A stretch of 64,000 nucleotides of DNA from assembly GCF_900129305.1 (NCBI RefSeq), contig NZ_FQVB01000017.1:32528-96527 (forward strand), given 5' to 3'. A program made the translations under genes and the position numbers. Origin of the DNA: Desulfacinum infernum DSM 9756. GTDB lineage: Bacteria > Desulfobacterota > Syntrophobacteria > Syntrophobacterales > DSM-9756. The notes below the pieces were generated by a model. The model ran no database searches. It was given only the letters and a program-made list of their open reading frames with translations, and was not told where the DNA came from. Positions 51,445 through 60,018 of the stretch are shown one piece after another (within the stretch, counting starts at the first letter, position 1; each line of letters begins with the position of its first letter).

Positions 51445-51472
51445 CCTTCCCCACAACCACAAGGAGGACGCC

Positions 51473-53131
51473 ATGATCCTGGCTTCACCGGAACGCATCC
51501 AGGAATACACGGAAAAGGGCTGCTGGGGGGATCGCACCCTCATCGACGATTTCAGGGCGCACGCCCGCAAGATGCCCGATGTCACCGCCATGGTGGATCC
51601 GCTCAACAAGGAGTCCCTGCTGGGAGCGCCTCCCGAGCGGGTGACCTACGCCCGGTTCGAGCAGGCGGTGGACGCGGCGGCCACGGCCCTTCGCGCCGAA
51701 GGGATCGGAAAGGACGACATCGTCCTGGTTCAGATTCCCAACTGCTGGGAATTGGCGGCTCTCTATCTGGCCGTCGCCCGGACCGGGGGCGTCCTCTCGC
51801 CCATGCCCATGCAGTGGCGCGCCAAGGAAGTGCGCTACGTGGCGGAACTCACCCGGGCCAAGGCCATGATCACCGTGGAGGACTTCCACGGATTCGGGCA
51901 CCTGGACATGGCCCGGGAGGTGCAAAAGGAGGTGCCGGGCCTGGCCAAACTCTACACCTACCGGGATGTGCGGCGCATGATGGAGGAAAAGCCCGATCCG
52001 GACCTGGACAAGGTTCCCGTGGACGCCAACGACGTCTTCACCATCTGCTGGACGTCGGGGACGGAAGCCCAGCCCAAGGGGTGCCCCCTGAGTCACAACA
52101 ACTGGCGCTGCCAGGCGTCCATCCTGCCGGCCAGCGGCATGCGCCCGGGTGACGTGATGCTCACCGCCGGGCCTCTCGTGAACATGGCCTCCGTGGGGAC
52201 GGTCCTGGTGCCGTGGATCCATTTCGGCGGCACGGTGATTTTGCACCACCCCTTTGATCCCATGCTGCTGCTGAAGCAGATGGTGGAGGAGCGGATCGAA
52301 TACACCCTGCTGGTGCCCGCCGTGGTGAACCTCATCCTGAAGCATCCGGCCGCCCAGGGGGTCGATCTCAGTTCCGTTCGGGTCATCACGGTGGGGTCCG
52401 CTCCCCCGTCCCTTTGGGCCATGCAGGAATTCAAGAAGCGCTGGAACGTGGACATCGGCAACATCTGGGGCCAGAACGAAGGGACGGCCATCATCTCCGG
52501 CGTTCCGGACGTGCCCGACATGGAGATCCGCGTGGATCACCTGCCCCGCTACGGGGCTCCCGGCGTGGAATGGGCCACGCCCATGGCCCGGTTCATCCAG
52601 ACCAAGGTGGTGGGTCCCGACGGGGAGGAACTCACGGAAGAGGGCGCCGTGGGCGAACTGCTCTACCGCGGTCCCAACGTCATTCCGGGCTATTTCAAGC
52701 GCCCGGACCTGAACGAGACCTCCTTCGATTCCGAGGGATACTTCCGCACGGGCGATCTCTTCCAGATCGTGGGCGACCGCTACCTGAAGTTCTTCGACCG
52801 GGCCAAGGACATCATCATCCGGGGCGGGTACAACATCAGCGCCCAGGAAGTGGAAAACGTGCTCCTGGCCCACCCGGCCGTGCAGGACGTGGCGGCCGTG
52901 GGCATGCCCGACGAGAACCTGGGAGAACGCACGTGCGTCTACGTGGTGCCCAAACCCGGGGAGACGGTCACTCTGGAGGGGATCGTGGCCCACATGAAGG
53001 AGCAGGGGGTGGCCACCTACAAGCTGCCGGAACGTCTGGAGGTGGTGGACGTCATCCCCAGAAATCCCGTGGGCAAGATCCTCAAGAAGGAACTGCGCCA
53101 GGACATCAAGAAGCGCCTGGGCATGGCCTAG
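51473..53131 (+). CDS. AMP-forming acyl-CoA ligase (cyclohexanecarboxylate/fatty type)
   Basis: 552 residues. Motifs: CWTSGTEAQPKGCPL (about 191-205; note variant P-loop), GQNEGTAI, RTGDLFQIVGDRYLKFFDRAKD, catalytic lysine in NPVGKILKKELR. Cyclic or aliphatic carboxylic acid activation. It closes the unit 48774-53131; the stop codon TAG lies in the CTAGGAGCTTG end of a MITE-like sequence. Confidence 0.88.
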   Translation: MILASPERIQEYTEKGCWGDRTLIDDFRAHARKMPDVTAMVDPLNKESLLGAPPERVTYARFEQAVDAAATALRAEGIGKDDIVLVQIPNCWELAALYLAVARTGGVLSPMPMQWRAKEVRYVAELTRAKAMITVEDFHGFGHLDMAREVQKEVPGLAKLYTYRDVRRMMEEKPDPDLDKVPVDANDVFTICWTSGTEAQPKGCPLSHNNWRCQASILPASGMRPGDVMLTAGPLVNMASVGTVLVPWIHFGGTVILHHPFDPMLLLKQMVEERIEYTLLVPAVVNLILKHPAAQGVDLSSVRVITVGSAPPSLWAMQEFKKRWNVDIGNIWGQNEGTAIISGVPDVPDMEIRVDHLPRYGAPGVEWATPMARFIQTKVVGPDGEELTEEGAVGELLYRGPNVIPGYFKRPDLNETSFDSEGYFRTGDLFQIVGDRYLKFFDRAKDIIIRGGYNISAQEVENVLLAHPAVQDVAAVGMPDENLGERTCVYVVPKPGETVTLEGIVAHMKEQGVATYKLPERLEVVDVIPRNPVGKILKKELRQDIKKRLGMA

Positions 53132-53345
53132 GAGCTTGCCTGACAATGTGTCTAAAACGCCAGAGACGATCGCTCTTTTCGTAGCGCAGCCCTTCAGGGC
53201 TGCGGAAGAACCCTCGGCGGTTGGATAGGCCATCGGGTGTTTCCTGTCACTTCAAGGGATGAACGGGCGGGGATAAACCCCGCCCCTACTCACGTGACCA
53301 ACGGATTTTGTAGGGGCGGGCTTTACGCCCGCCCTTGAGGGCCGC
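53129..53345 (+). mobile_element. MITE-like sequence (copy F) with dyad repeats
   Basis: CTAGGAGCTTGCCTGAC at the ligase stop; palindrome GCAGCCCTTCAGGGCTGC (53183-53200). After that two GGGCGGGG and GTAGGGGCGGGC dyad repeats (53262-53335) replace the right half. The right end could not be fixed, so the copy appears mixed or truncated. Confidence 0.5.
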
Positions 53346-53452
53346 ACCATGAACAAGAATCGTCGAATTTGTCCCTTTCACCTTTGGCCTTTGACCTTTC
53401 ACCTTTGACCTTGAACCTTGTCCCTTTCATCTAACCACAAGGAGGGTAAACC
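53132..53452. other. Repeat-filled intergenic region before the SDR gene
   Basis: 321 bases: MITE-like piece, two dyad repeats and a heptad tract (53372-53432, CCTTTGA-type units). No coding sequence is seen. A ribosome site (AAGGAGGG, about 53440) for the SDR is just before 53453. Confidence 0.6.
53372..53432 (+). repeat. CCTTTGA heptad tract
   Basis: CCTTTCACCTTTGGCCTTTG continues with CCTTTGACCTTGAACCTTG at a 7-bp step. Confidence 0.65.
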
Positions 53453-54277
53453 ATGGAGAAGATGCTGGACGGAAAGGTATGCCTCATCACGGGAGCCGGC
53501 CGGGGCATCGGCCGGTCGGCGGCCCTTCTCTTTGCGGCGGAAGGCGGCCGCATGGTCCTGAGCGACCTGGATCCCGAGCCGGTCCAGGAGGTGGTGGAAC
53601 AGATCAAGGCCGCGGGCGGTGAGGCCGTGGCCGTAGCCGGGGATGTCACGGCCGACGGCTTTGCGGAAAAGTTCGTCCAGACGGCCGTGGACGCCTTCGG
53701 GCCGGACATCCACGTGATCGTCAACAACGCCGGCTACACCTGGGACGGCGTGGTGCACAAGATGACCGACGAGCAGTGGGAGGCCATGCTGAAGGTCCAC
53801 TGCACGGCCCCCTTCCGGATCGTCCGGGCCGCGGCGCCCTACATGCGGGAAAACGCCAAAAGGGAAGCCCAGGAAGGTCGGGTGGTGATGCGAAAGATCA
53901 TCAACGTGAGTTCCGTCGCCGGAACGGACGGCAATCCCGGCCAGGCCAACTATTCCACGGCCAAGTCGGGCATCCTGGGATTCACCAAGACGCTGGCCAA
54001 GGAATGGGGCCGCTTGAACGTGAACGTGAACGCCGTGGCCTACGGCTGGATCGAAACGCGGCTCACCCAGCCCAAGGCCGAAGACACCGTCCTGGAAAAG
54101 GACGGCAAGAAGATCGCCATCGGCGTTCCCAAAAACCAGCTGGAAGCCTTCCGCATGATGATCCCCCTGGGCCGGCCCGGAACGCCGGACGAAGCCGCCC
54201 GGGTCATGCTCTTCCTGGCCTCGCCCCTTTCCGACTACGTGTCCGGCCAGGTGATCAAGGTCACGGGAGGCTGGTGA
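53453..54277 (+). CDS. Short-chain dehydrogenase (3-hydroxyacyl-CoA/ACP type)
   Basis: 274 residues. Nucleotide site TGAGRGIG (about 14-21), NNAG (about 90), catalytic S-Y-K in VSSVAG...YSTAK (about 150-170). FabG-like SDR, probably an NAD(P)-dependent 3-hydroxyacyl-CoA dehydrogenase given its neighbours. AAGGAGGGT site before the ATG. Followed by GTCGTAA heptads and a C-rich palindrome. Confidence 0.9.
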   Translation: MEKMLDGKVCLITGAGRGIGRSAALLFAAEGGRMVLSDLDPEPVQEVVEQIKAAGGEAVAVAGDVTADGFAEKFVQTAVDAFGPDIHVIVNNAGYTWDGVVHKMTDEQWEAMLKVHCTAPFRIVRAAAPYMRENAKREAQEGRVVMRKIINVSSVAGTDGNPGQANYSTAKSGILGFTKTLAKEWGRLNVNVNAVAYGWIETRLTQPKAEDTVLEKDGKKIAIGVPKNQLEAFRMMIPLGRPGTPDEAARVMLFLASPLSDYVSGQVIKVTGGW

Positions 54278-54284
54278 TTCTTGC

Positions 54285-54425
54285 GTCAGGCGTAAATCGT
54301 GAGTCGTAAGTCGTAAGTCGTAAGTCGTAAGTCGTGAGGCGTAAGTCGTGAGGCGGGAGAGGCCGCGTCTCGGGCTTCTGGACCGGTTCTCCCCCCTCTT
54401 TCAAAGGGGGGCCGGGGGGGATTGG
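54285..54425 (+). repeat. GTCGTAA heptad tract plus C-rich palindrome
   Basis: TCGTGAGTCGTAAGTCGTAA repeats to about 54352, then CCCCCCTCTTTCAAAGGGGG (54391-54410) with a GCCGGGGGGG tail. Pairing of the two classes is the same as at 41098 and 63845. Confidence 0.85.
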
Positions 54426-54454
54426 AATCGTCAAGCGGGGAGGCGCGGGGGCGC

Positions 54455-54487
54455 TTTTTCGGGGCGCCGTCTCAGCGCCCCGAAAAA
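54455..54487. terminator. Strong bidirectional hairpin
   Basis: Arms TTTTTCGGGGCGC (54455-54467) and GCGCCCCGAAAAA (54475-54487), 13 perfect pairs, with A/T tails on both sides. A bidirectional terminator is likely. Confidence 0.7.
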
Positions 54488-54541
54488 AAGGTCGTCTCTG
54501 CGTTCTCTGCGCCTCTGCGGTGAAAAAAAAGGAGAAAAACC

Positions 54542-55381
54542 ATGATCGACACCAGTCGGGTGGGGCTCACCCTGGGCCCCCTGGACCACAAGGTCACGTG
54601 GCGCGATGTGATCCTCTACCACCTGGGGATCGGCGCCCGGGCAACCGACCTGCACTTCGTCTGGGAAGGCGCGAAGGACGGTCTGAAGGTCTGCCCGTCC
54701 TACGCGGTGATACCGGCCTTTCAGCCCTTCTTCCGAGTGTTGAAGGAACTGAAGATCGACCTTCGGACCGTGCTCCACGGCGAAGAGGCCATCCGGCTCC
54801 ACGGGCCCATCCCTTCCGAGGGGATCTTGAAGACCACCGTCAAGGTGGCCGGGATCTACGACAAGAAAAAAGCCGCCCTGGTGGTGCTGGAAACCGAGAC
54901 CACCGATGAGGCGGGAACGGCCCTTTTCGACACCCGGGCGAGCCTCTTTTGCCGCGGCCTGGGCGGCTGGGGCGGCGATCCCGGACCCAAGGCGGAGAGC
55001 GTTCCCGTTCCCAGGGACCGGGTGCCCGATTTCGAGATTTCCCAGAAGACCACCGAAGAACAGGCGGCCATCTATCGCCTTTCCGGGGACGTGAACCCGC
55101 TCCACATCGACCCCGAAACGGCCCGAGCGGCCGGGTTTCCCAAGCCCATCCTTCACGGGCTCTGCACCTTCGGGTTCGCCACCCGGGCCATCCTGGAAGG
55201 AGCCTGCGGCGGCGACGTGAACCGCCTCAAGGCCTTTCAGGTGCGGTTCGCCGACGTGGTCTTTCCGGGCGACGTCATCACCACCCGGGGCTGGAAGCTC
55301 GAGGACGGCCGCTACGCCATCGAAGCCGCCACGGAGCGGGCCGTGGTGCTGTCGCACGCCCTGGCCGTCGTGGAGGATTAA
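54542..55381 (+). CDS. MaoC-like double hot-dog dehydratase/hydratase
   Basis: 279 residues: an N-terminal FAS1-like hot-dog (about 10-130) and a C-terminal MaoC hot-dog. The hydratase-2 motif (YRLSGDVNPLHIDPETARAA, about 180-199) has the catalytic Asp-His (GDxNPLH). It would hydrate enoyl-CoA with R stereochemistry. AGGAG before the ATG. The end (VED-stop) is written in the GGATTAA heptads. Confidence 0.88.
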   Translation: MIDTSRVGLTLGPLDHKVTWRDVILYHLGIGARATDLHFVWEGAKDGLKVCPSYAVIPAFQPFFRVLKELKIDLRTVLHGEEAIRLHGPIPSEGILKTTVKVAGIYDKKKAALVVLETETTDEAGTALFDTRASLFCRGLGGWGGDPGPKAESVPVPRDRVPDFEISQKTTEEQAAIYRLSGDVNPLHIDPETARAAGFPKPILHGLCTFGFATRAILEGACGGDVNRLKAFQVRFADVVFPGDVITTRGWKLEDGRYAIEAATERAVVLSHALAVVED

Positions 55382-55408
55382 GGATTAAGGGTGAAGGATT
55401 AGAGGGGA
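55376..55408 (+). repeat. GGATTAA heptad tract and palindrome
   Basis: GGATTAAGGATTAAGGGTGA starts in the stop codon of the MaoC gene; a C-rich palindrome (TTCCCCTTTTTCGAAGGGGG) follows at about 55426-55446. Confidence 0.75.
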
Positions 55409-55473
55409 ACGGACAGCGGGGAGTTCTTCCCCTTTTTCGAAGGGGGTCGGGAGGGAAGGCGGGGATTCCTTCG

Positions 55474-55503
55474 TTGACGAACGGGCGTCCGGCAAGGCAT
55501 AAA
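55474..55503 (+). promoter_or_regulatory. Promoter of the acyl-CoA dehydrogenase gene
   Basis: TTGACG (55474-55479), 17-base spacer, GCATAA(A). It contains TTGACGAACGGGCG, resembling, but not matching, the TetR core at 37156/48713. Confidence 0.45.
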
Positions 55504-55529
55504 GAGCCCGACGCCGAGGGAGCTGAGCC

Positions 55530-56663
55530 ATGTATCGGGAAGAACATCAGATCTTTCGTGAGGCCTTCCGCCGATTTCTGGAGCGGGAGGTGACGCCGCA
55601 CATGGAACGGTGGGAGGAGGAGGGGATCGTCCCCCGGCAGGTGTGGCGCACCATGGGCGAGACGGGGTTTCTCTGCCCGTGGCTTCCCGAGGAATACGGC
55701 GGAAGCGGCGCCGATTTCCTCTATTCGGTCATCATCGCCGAAGAGCTGGCCAAGGCCGGGGCGGTGAGCGTCATGGCGCCGCTTCACAGCGACATCGTGG
55801 CCCCGTACCTGTACGCCCTGGGAACGGAAGACCAGAAAAGGCGCTGGCTTCCCAAGTGCGCCTCGGGCGAGATCGTCCTGGCCGTGGCCATGACGGAACC
55901 CAACACGGGATCGGATCTGGCCGCCATCCGCACCCGCGCCGAAAGGGACGGGGATGCCTGGGTCTTGAACGGCCAGAAGACCTTCATCTCCAACGGTATC
56001 CTGGCGGATCTGGTGATTGTGGCATGCCGCACCGGGCCGCCCGATTCGGGCGCCAAGGGCATCAGCCTCATCTGCGTGGAACGGGACGCGCCGGGCTTCA
56101 CCCGGGGCCGCAACCTGAAAAAGATGGGCCTGCACGCCCAGGACACCGCCGAACTCATCTTCGACGACTGCCGCGTGCCGGCGGAAAACCTCCTGGGAGA
56201 ACTGAACCGCGGCTTCTACCACCTGATGGACCACCTGCAGCAGGAACGGATCATGGCCGCCGTCATGGCCCAGGCCATGGCCGAGGCCATGCTGGAGATG
56301 ACCATCCACTATGCGCGGGGACGCACCGCCTTCGGCCGGCCCATCGCCTCCTTTCAGCACAACGCCTTCAAGATCGTGGACATGGCCACGGAGGTGAAGC
56401 TGGGCCGCGCGTTCCTGGATCGGCTCATCGGGGACCACATGGAGGGGAAGGACGTCATCACCGATGTCTCCATGGCCAAGGCGTGGATCGCGGAGATGGC
56501 CAACCGGACGGCCTACCAGTGTGTGCAGCTCCACGGCGGGTACGGCTACATGGAAGAATACCCCATCAGCCGCTTCTACCGGGATGTTCGGGTCATTCCC
56601 ATCTTCGCGGGCACCACGGAAGTGATGAAGCTCATCGTGGCCAAACGGCTGGGGCTTTTGTGA
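55530..56663 (+). CDS. Acyl-CoA dehydrogenase with relocated catalytic Glu
   Basis: 377 residues. Motifs: TEPNTGSDLA, GGYGYMEEYPISRFYRD. As in the protein at 33658, the medium-chain Glu site is Ala360 (FAGT), while Glu239 (QQERIM) sits at the isovaleryl-CoA-like base position. GGGAGCTGAGCC upstream of the ATG. A canonical dehydrogenase is 20 bases downstream; the two may oxidise different chains or one may be an auxiliary. Confidence 0.92.
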   Translation: MYREEHQIFREAFRRFLEREVTPHMERWEEEGIVPRQVWRTMGETGFLCPWLPEEYGGSGADFLYSVIIAEELAKAGAVSVMAPLHSDIVAPYLYALGTEDQKRRWLPKCASGEIVLAVAMTEPNTGSDLAAIRTRAERDGDAWVLNGQKTFISNGILADLVIVACRTGPPDSGAKGISLICVERDAPGFTRGRNLKKMGLHAQDTAELIFDDCRVPAENLLGELNRGFYHLMDHLQQERIMAAVMAQAMAEAMLEMTIHYARGRTAFGRPIASFQHNAFKIVDMATEVKLGRAFLDRLIGDHMEGKDVITDVSMAKAWIAEMANRTAYQCVQLHGGYGYMEEYPISRFYRDVRVIPIFAGTTEVMKLIVAKRLGLL

Positions 56664-56682
56664 AAACACCAAGGAGGGACCC

Positions 56683-57834
56683 ATGAATTTCGACTTTCCA
56701 GAGGAACTGAAGATCCTGAAGGAGGAGGCCTACAAGTTCGCTGTGCGGGAATTCACGCCCGTTTCCAAGGAATGCGACCGGGAGGAGAAGTTCCCCCGGG
56801 AGGTGTGGAAGAAGGCGTGCGAATACGGCTTCATCGGAGCCTGGATTCCCGAGGAATACGGGGGAGCCGGCGCGGGATTCCTGGCCAACACCATCATCAC
56901 CGAGCAGTTCAGCCGGGTGGACATGGGCATCGGGCTCATCATGGCGTCCTGCTTCGGAGCGGAAAACATCTACCTCTACGGCTCGGAAGAGCAGAAGAAG
57001 GAATATCTCCCGCGGATCGCCGCCGGCGAGATCATCTTCGCCGGGGCCTACACGGAGCCCAACGCGGGAACGGACGTGGCCGGCATCCGCACCCGGGCGG
57101 TCCGGGACGGCGATCATTTCGTCCTGAACGGCCAGAAGATGTTCATCACCAACGGCACCATCTGCGACTACTTCGTGGTCTTTTGCATCACCAACCCGGA
57201 CGGGCCGCGCCACAAGCGATTCAGCCTGCTCATCGTGGACGCCAAGTCGGAAGGCATCACCCGCAACAAGATCCAGGGCAAGATGGGCATCCGGGCCAGC
57301 GACACGGCGGAGATCAGCTTCGAAGACGTGAAGGTGCCGGTGGAAAACATCGTGGGCAAGGAAGGCAACGGTTTCTACCAGCTCATGGACTTTTTCAACA
57401 CCACCCGGACCATGGTGGCCGGCCAGGGCGTGGGCCTGGCCCAGGGCGCCCTGGACAAGGCGGCCCAATACGTCCAGGAGCGGGAAGTCTTCGGCCAGCC
57501 CCTGGCCAACTTCCAGGGCGTGCAGTTCCAGCTGGCGGAGATGGCCACGCGCATCGAGCTGGCCCGGCAGCTCACCTACAAGGCGGCGTGGCTGGTGGAC
57601 CAGGGCCGGATCGATCCCAAGCTGAGCGCCATGGCCAAGTACTACGCGGGCGAGACGGCCGTGTGGGTGGCCGACAAGGCGCTGCAACTCCACGGCGGCT
57701 ACGGCTACATCGACGAGTACGACGTGCAGCGCTTCTACCGGGACGCCAAGATCCTGGAGATCTACGAAGGCACCAAGGAAGCGGAAAAGCTCACCATCGC
57801 CAAGATCGTGCTGAAGGAATACCAGAAGGGCTAG
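56683..57834 (+). CDS. Acyl-CoA dehydrogenase, canonical
   Basis: 383 residues, normal SCAD/MCAD-type. TEPNAGTDVA (about 126-135), YGYIDEYDVQRFYRDAK, and catalytic Glu362 in YEGTKE. AAGGAGG before the ATG. 19 bases downstream of the first dehydrogenase; then the TetR regulator. Probably transfers electrons to ETF, which is not encoded here. Confidence 0.94.
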   Translation: MNFDFPEELKILKEEAYKFAVREFTPVSKECDREEKFPREVWKKACEYGFIGAWIPEEYGGAGAGFLANTIITEQFSRVDMGIGLIMASCFGAENIYLYGSEEQKKEYLPRIAAGEIIFAGAYTEPNAGTDVAGIRTRAVRDGDHFVLNGQKMFITNGTICDYFVVFCITNPDGPRHKRFSLLIVDAKSEGITRNKIQGKMGIRASDTAEISFEDVKVPVENIVGKEGNGFYQLMDFFNTTRTMVAGQGVGLAQGALDKAAQYVQEREVFGQPLANFQGVQFQLAEMATRIELARQLTYKAAWLVDQGRIDPKLSAMAKYYAGETAVWVADKALQLHGGYGYIDEYDVQRFYRDAKILEIYEGTKEAEKLTIAKIVLKEYQKG

Positions 57835-57895
57835 AGGGCGCCACAACAGGCGGCGGGGCTTCGGCCCCGCCGCCCAAGGTCGGAAAAAGGTTCCC

Positions 57896-58501
57896 ATGAA
57901 GGAAGACAAGAAGGACACGGCGGCGGAGATCCTCCAGGCCGCCCGCCAGCTTTTCTACGAAAAGGGCTACGAAAACGCCAGCACCCGGGAGATCTCCGCC
58001 CGGGTGGGCATCAGCAAGGCGGCCCTCTACCACCACTTCCGGAACAAGGAAGAAATCCTCTTTCGGATCTGCCTGCAGGCGGCCGACGAGCTGGTGGACA
58101 ACATGCGCCGGGCCATCGCCCGGAACGTGGAGTCGGGAAAGCCGCTCAAGGAGCAGCTCACCGACATCCTCATCGAATACCTTCGCACCTACATGAAGAA
58201 CGAAAATTTCAATAAGATCCTCTTCCACGACATGGAGTACCTGCCGGAAGACAAAAAGCGGGTCATCCTGGGCAAGGAAAAGGAGAACGTCCACCAGCTG
58301 AGGGCCTACCTGGCCTCCCTCATGGGCGACGGCGCCATCCGCTCCGTCAACCCCACCGTGCTCACCTTTTCCCTCATCAGCTCGCTCCACTGGCTCTACT
58401 TCTGGTACAAGCCCGGCGGACCGCTCACCCTGGAAGACGTGGCCGAACACATCGCCGACCTCTTCCTCCACGGCCTGTTGCCGAGGGAAGGTAAAAGGTA
58501 A
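57896..58501 (+). CDS. TetR-family regulator
   Basis: 201 residues. N-terminal HTH (AAEILQAARQLFYEKGYENAS and ISKAALYHHF, about 7-50), ligand domain of acyl-CoA-type regulators. Placed right behind the two dehydrogenases; it probably senses acyl-CoA and represses both blocks through the AACTGAACGAGCGC sites (37151, 48711), as inferred. The last residues (REGKR) and the stop lie in AAAGGTA heptads. Confidence 0.9.
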   Translation: MKEDKKDTAAEILQAARQLFYEKGYENASTREISARVGISKAALYHHFRNKEEILFRICLQAADELVDNMRRAIARNVESGKPLKEQLTDILIEYLRTYMKNENFNKILFHDMEYLPEDKKRVILGKEKENVHQLRAYLASLMGDGAIRSVNPTVLTFSLISSLHWLYFWYKPGGPLTLEDVAEHIADLFLHGLLPREGKR

Positions 58502-58560
58502 AAGGCTAAAGGTCAAAGGCGAAAGGGGAAGGGTGAAAGGGCAAAAGCACAAGGCAATAG
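58486..58560 (+). repeat. AAAGGTA heptad tract after the TetR gene
   Basis: GGTAAAAGGTAAAAGGCTAA with AAAGGTC AAAGGCG units; runs in sense and contains the TetR stop codon. Confidence 0.8.
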
Positions 58561-58647
58561 TTTAAAGGGGCACGGCGGAAAGCTCGGAACCGTGCCGACA
58601 GGAACCCCTGCCGCCGCCTCCCGCGCCACCTTCTGCACCCCTCAACC

Positions 58648-58688
58648 ACTCAATCCCCCCCGCCCCCCCTTTGGAAAAGCGGGGAGTT
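58648..58688 (-). repeat. C-rich palindrome (reverse orientation)
   Basis: TCCCCCCCGCCCCCCCTTTG and AAAAGCGGGG match the 41098 palindrome in reverse, next to the 58705-58790 heptads. Confidence 0.7.
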
Positions 58689-58704
58689 GCCATATCCGAG
58701 CCAC

Positions 58705-58790
58705 CCGTCACTCATCACTGCTTACGGCTCACGCATCACGGATCACCCATCACTCGTCACCCATCACCCATCACTCATCACTCTCCAGCG
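58705..58790 (-). repeat. GAGTGAT/GGGTGAT heptad tract
   Basis: Read on the minus strand: GAGTGATGAGTGATGGGTGA from the manA stop codon outward. It covers the last four residues (ESDE) of manA. Confidence 0.8.
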
Positions 58791-60018
58791 GGACGCGCAC
58801 CAGGAACACGTCCGTGGGTTCCATGGCCCGAAGCCGGTAGGCCGGAAGAATGGCGGGCACGAAAAAGCCCCGGCCGCGCCGGTACTCCATGCGATCCGCA
58901 GAGCCGCGCGCATCCCAAATAATCTCCCCGAAGCCTTGGACCACGAAGAGCACCTCCGGTCCTCCCGCCCGCGAAACCGTCTCTTCGTCTCCCGCGTCCA
59001 GCCGCAACCGGTGGACATCAAAGTCCGGGCACGGAACGCGGTAGACCGTATGGCGGTCATCCGGATCGGGCTTCAGGATCTCGGGCGGCCCGGGCCGGAA
59101 TCGGAGGACTTCCAGCAGGGCGTCCACGTCCTTGTGTTTGGGGGTGAGGCCCAGGCGCACCACGTTGTCCGAATTGGCCATGCATTCGGCGATGTTTCCC
59201 TTGAGGTACGCGTGGGGGAGGCCTGCATCCAGATAGATGGCCTCGCCGGCTCGAAGTTCCAGCCGGTTGAGGAAAAAGAGCACCGCCAGGCCCGCGTCGG
59301 TGCTTCCGTACTTTTCGTAGAGGGAAAGGTAGAGCCCGGCCAGACCGTCCGGGTCCCGCCGGTCGGAAAAACGGCGGGCCAAGGCCTCCGTGGTGCGGGC
59401 AAGAAGGCCGGGGTCTTCTTGGGCGTTTCGGATGAGCCGCGTGAAGGCTCTCTGGATGACCGCTTTCTCCCCGGCCGGTCCATGGGTCGGAGAAAGATCG
59501 CCCACCAGGGCGCCCAGTTCCGGAAAGGCCCGCACCGTGCGGATCCAGTCTTCCGGCGGCTTGAATCCCGCCAGCGCCGAAAGGGATTCCAGGGCGATGG
59601 CGATCTCGGGCTTGTGGTTGGCGTCCGGGTAGTGTTCCGGATCCCGGGCGTGGAGCGCCTCGGCCTGGGCCTTGTCGGGATGGGCCTGGATGGAAAGGGG
59701 CTCGGCGGCGGAAAGGATTTTGAAAAGGAAGGGCAGGCGGCTTCCGAACGCCCTCTGCACCCGGGGGCCCAGAGCGGCGTCCGGCCGTCGGGAGACGACG
59801 TCATCGAGCGGCAGCGTTTCGCCGTTCAGTTCGAGCCGGGACGGCGCCGACGGATGGGCCCCCACCCACAGTTCCGCGGCGGGGGCATCCGGGGGGGCGT
59901 CCGTGCCCAGAAGCCTGGGGATGAAGGCCGACGGGCCCCGCTCGCCCCAGGCGTAGGGCTGGATGGGATTGTGCAGCCGGTAGGGCCGCGCCTCCAGCGC
60001 AAGGTGTTTCGCATTCAT
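58771..60018 (-). CDS. manA: Mannose-6-phosphate isomerase, class I
   Basis: 415 residues, type I phosphomannose isomerase (fructose 6-P to mannose 6-P). Zinc-site motifs: QAHPDK (about 111-116), NHKPE (about 133-137), GLPHAYLKGN and NSDNVVRLGLTPKHKDV. Zinc ligands and the active-site Lys/Arg region are intact. The start ATG at 60018. Provides mannose for GDP-mannose or polysaccharide. The end is in heptads. Confidence 0.94.
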   Translation of the reverse strand: MNAKHLALEARPYRLHNPIQPYAWGERGPSAFIPRLLGTDAPPDAPAAELWVGAHPSAPSRLELNGETLPLDDVVSRRPDAALGPRVQRAFGSRLPFLFKILSAAEPLSIQAHPDKAQAEALHARDPEHYPDANHKPEIAIALESLSALAGFKPPEDWIRTVRAFPELGALVGDLSPTHGPAGEKAVIQRAFTRLIRNAQEDPGLLARTTEALARRFSDRRDPDGLAGLYLSLYEKYGSTDAGLAVLFFLNRLELRAGEAIYLDAGLPHAYLKGNIAECMANSDNVVRLGLTPKHKDVDALLEVLRFRPGPPEILKPDPDDRHTVYRVPCPDFDVHRLRLDAGDEETVSRAGGPEVLFVVQGFGEIIWDARGSADRMEYRRGRGFFVPAILPAYRLRAMEPTDVFLVRVPLESDE

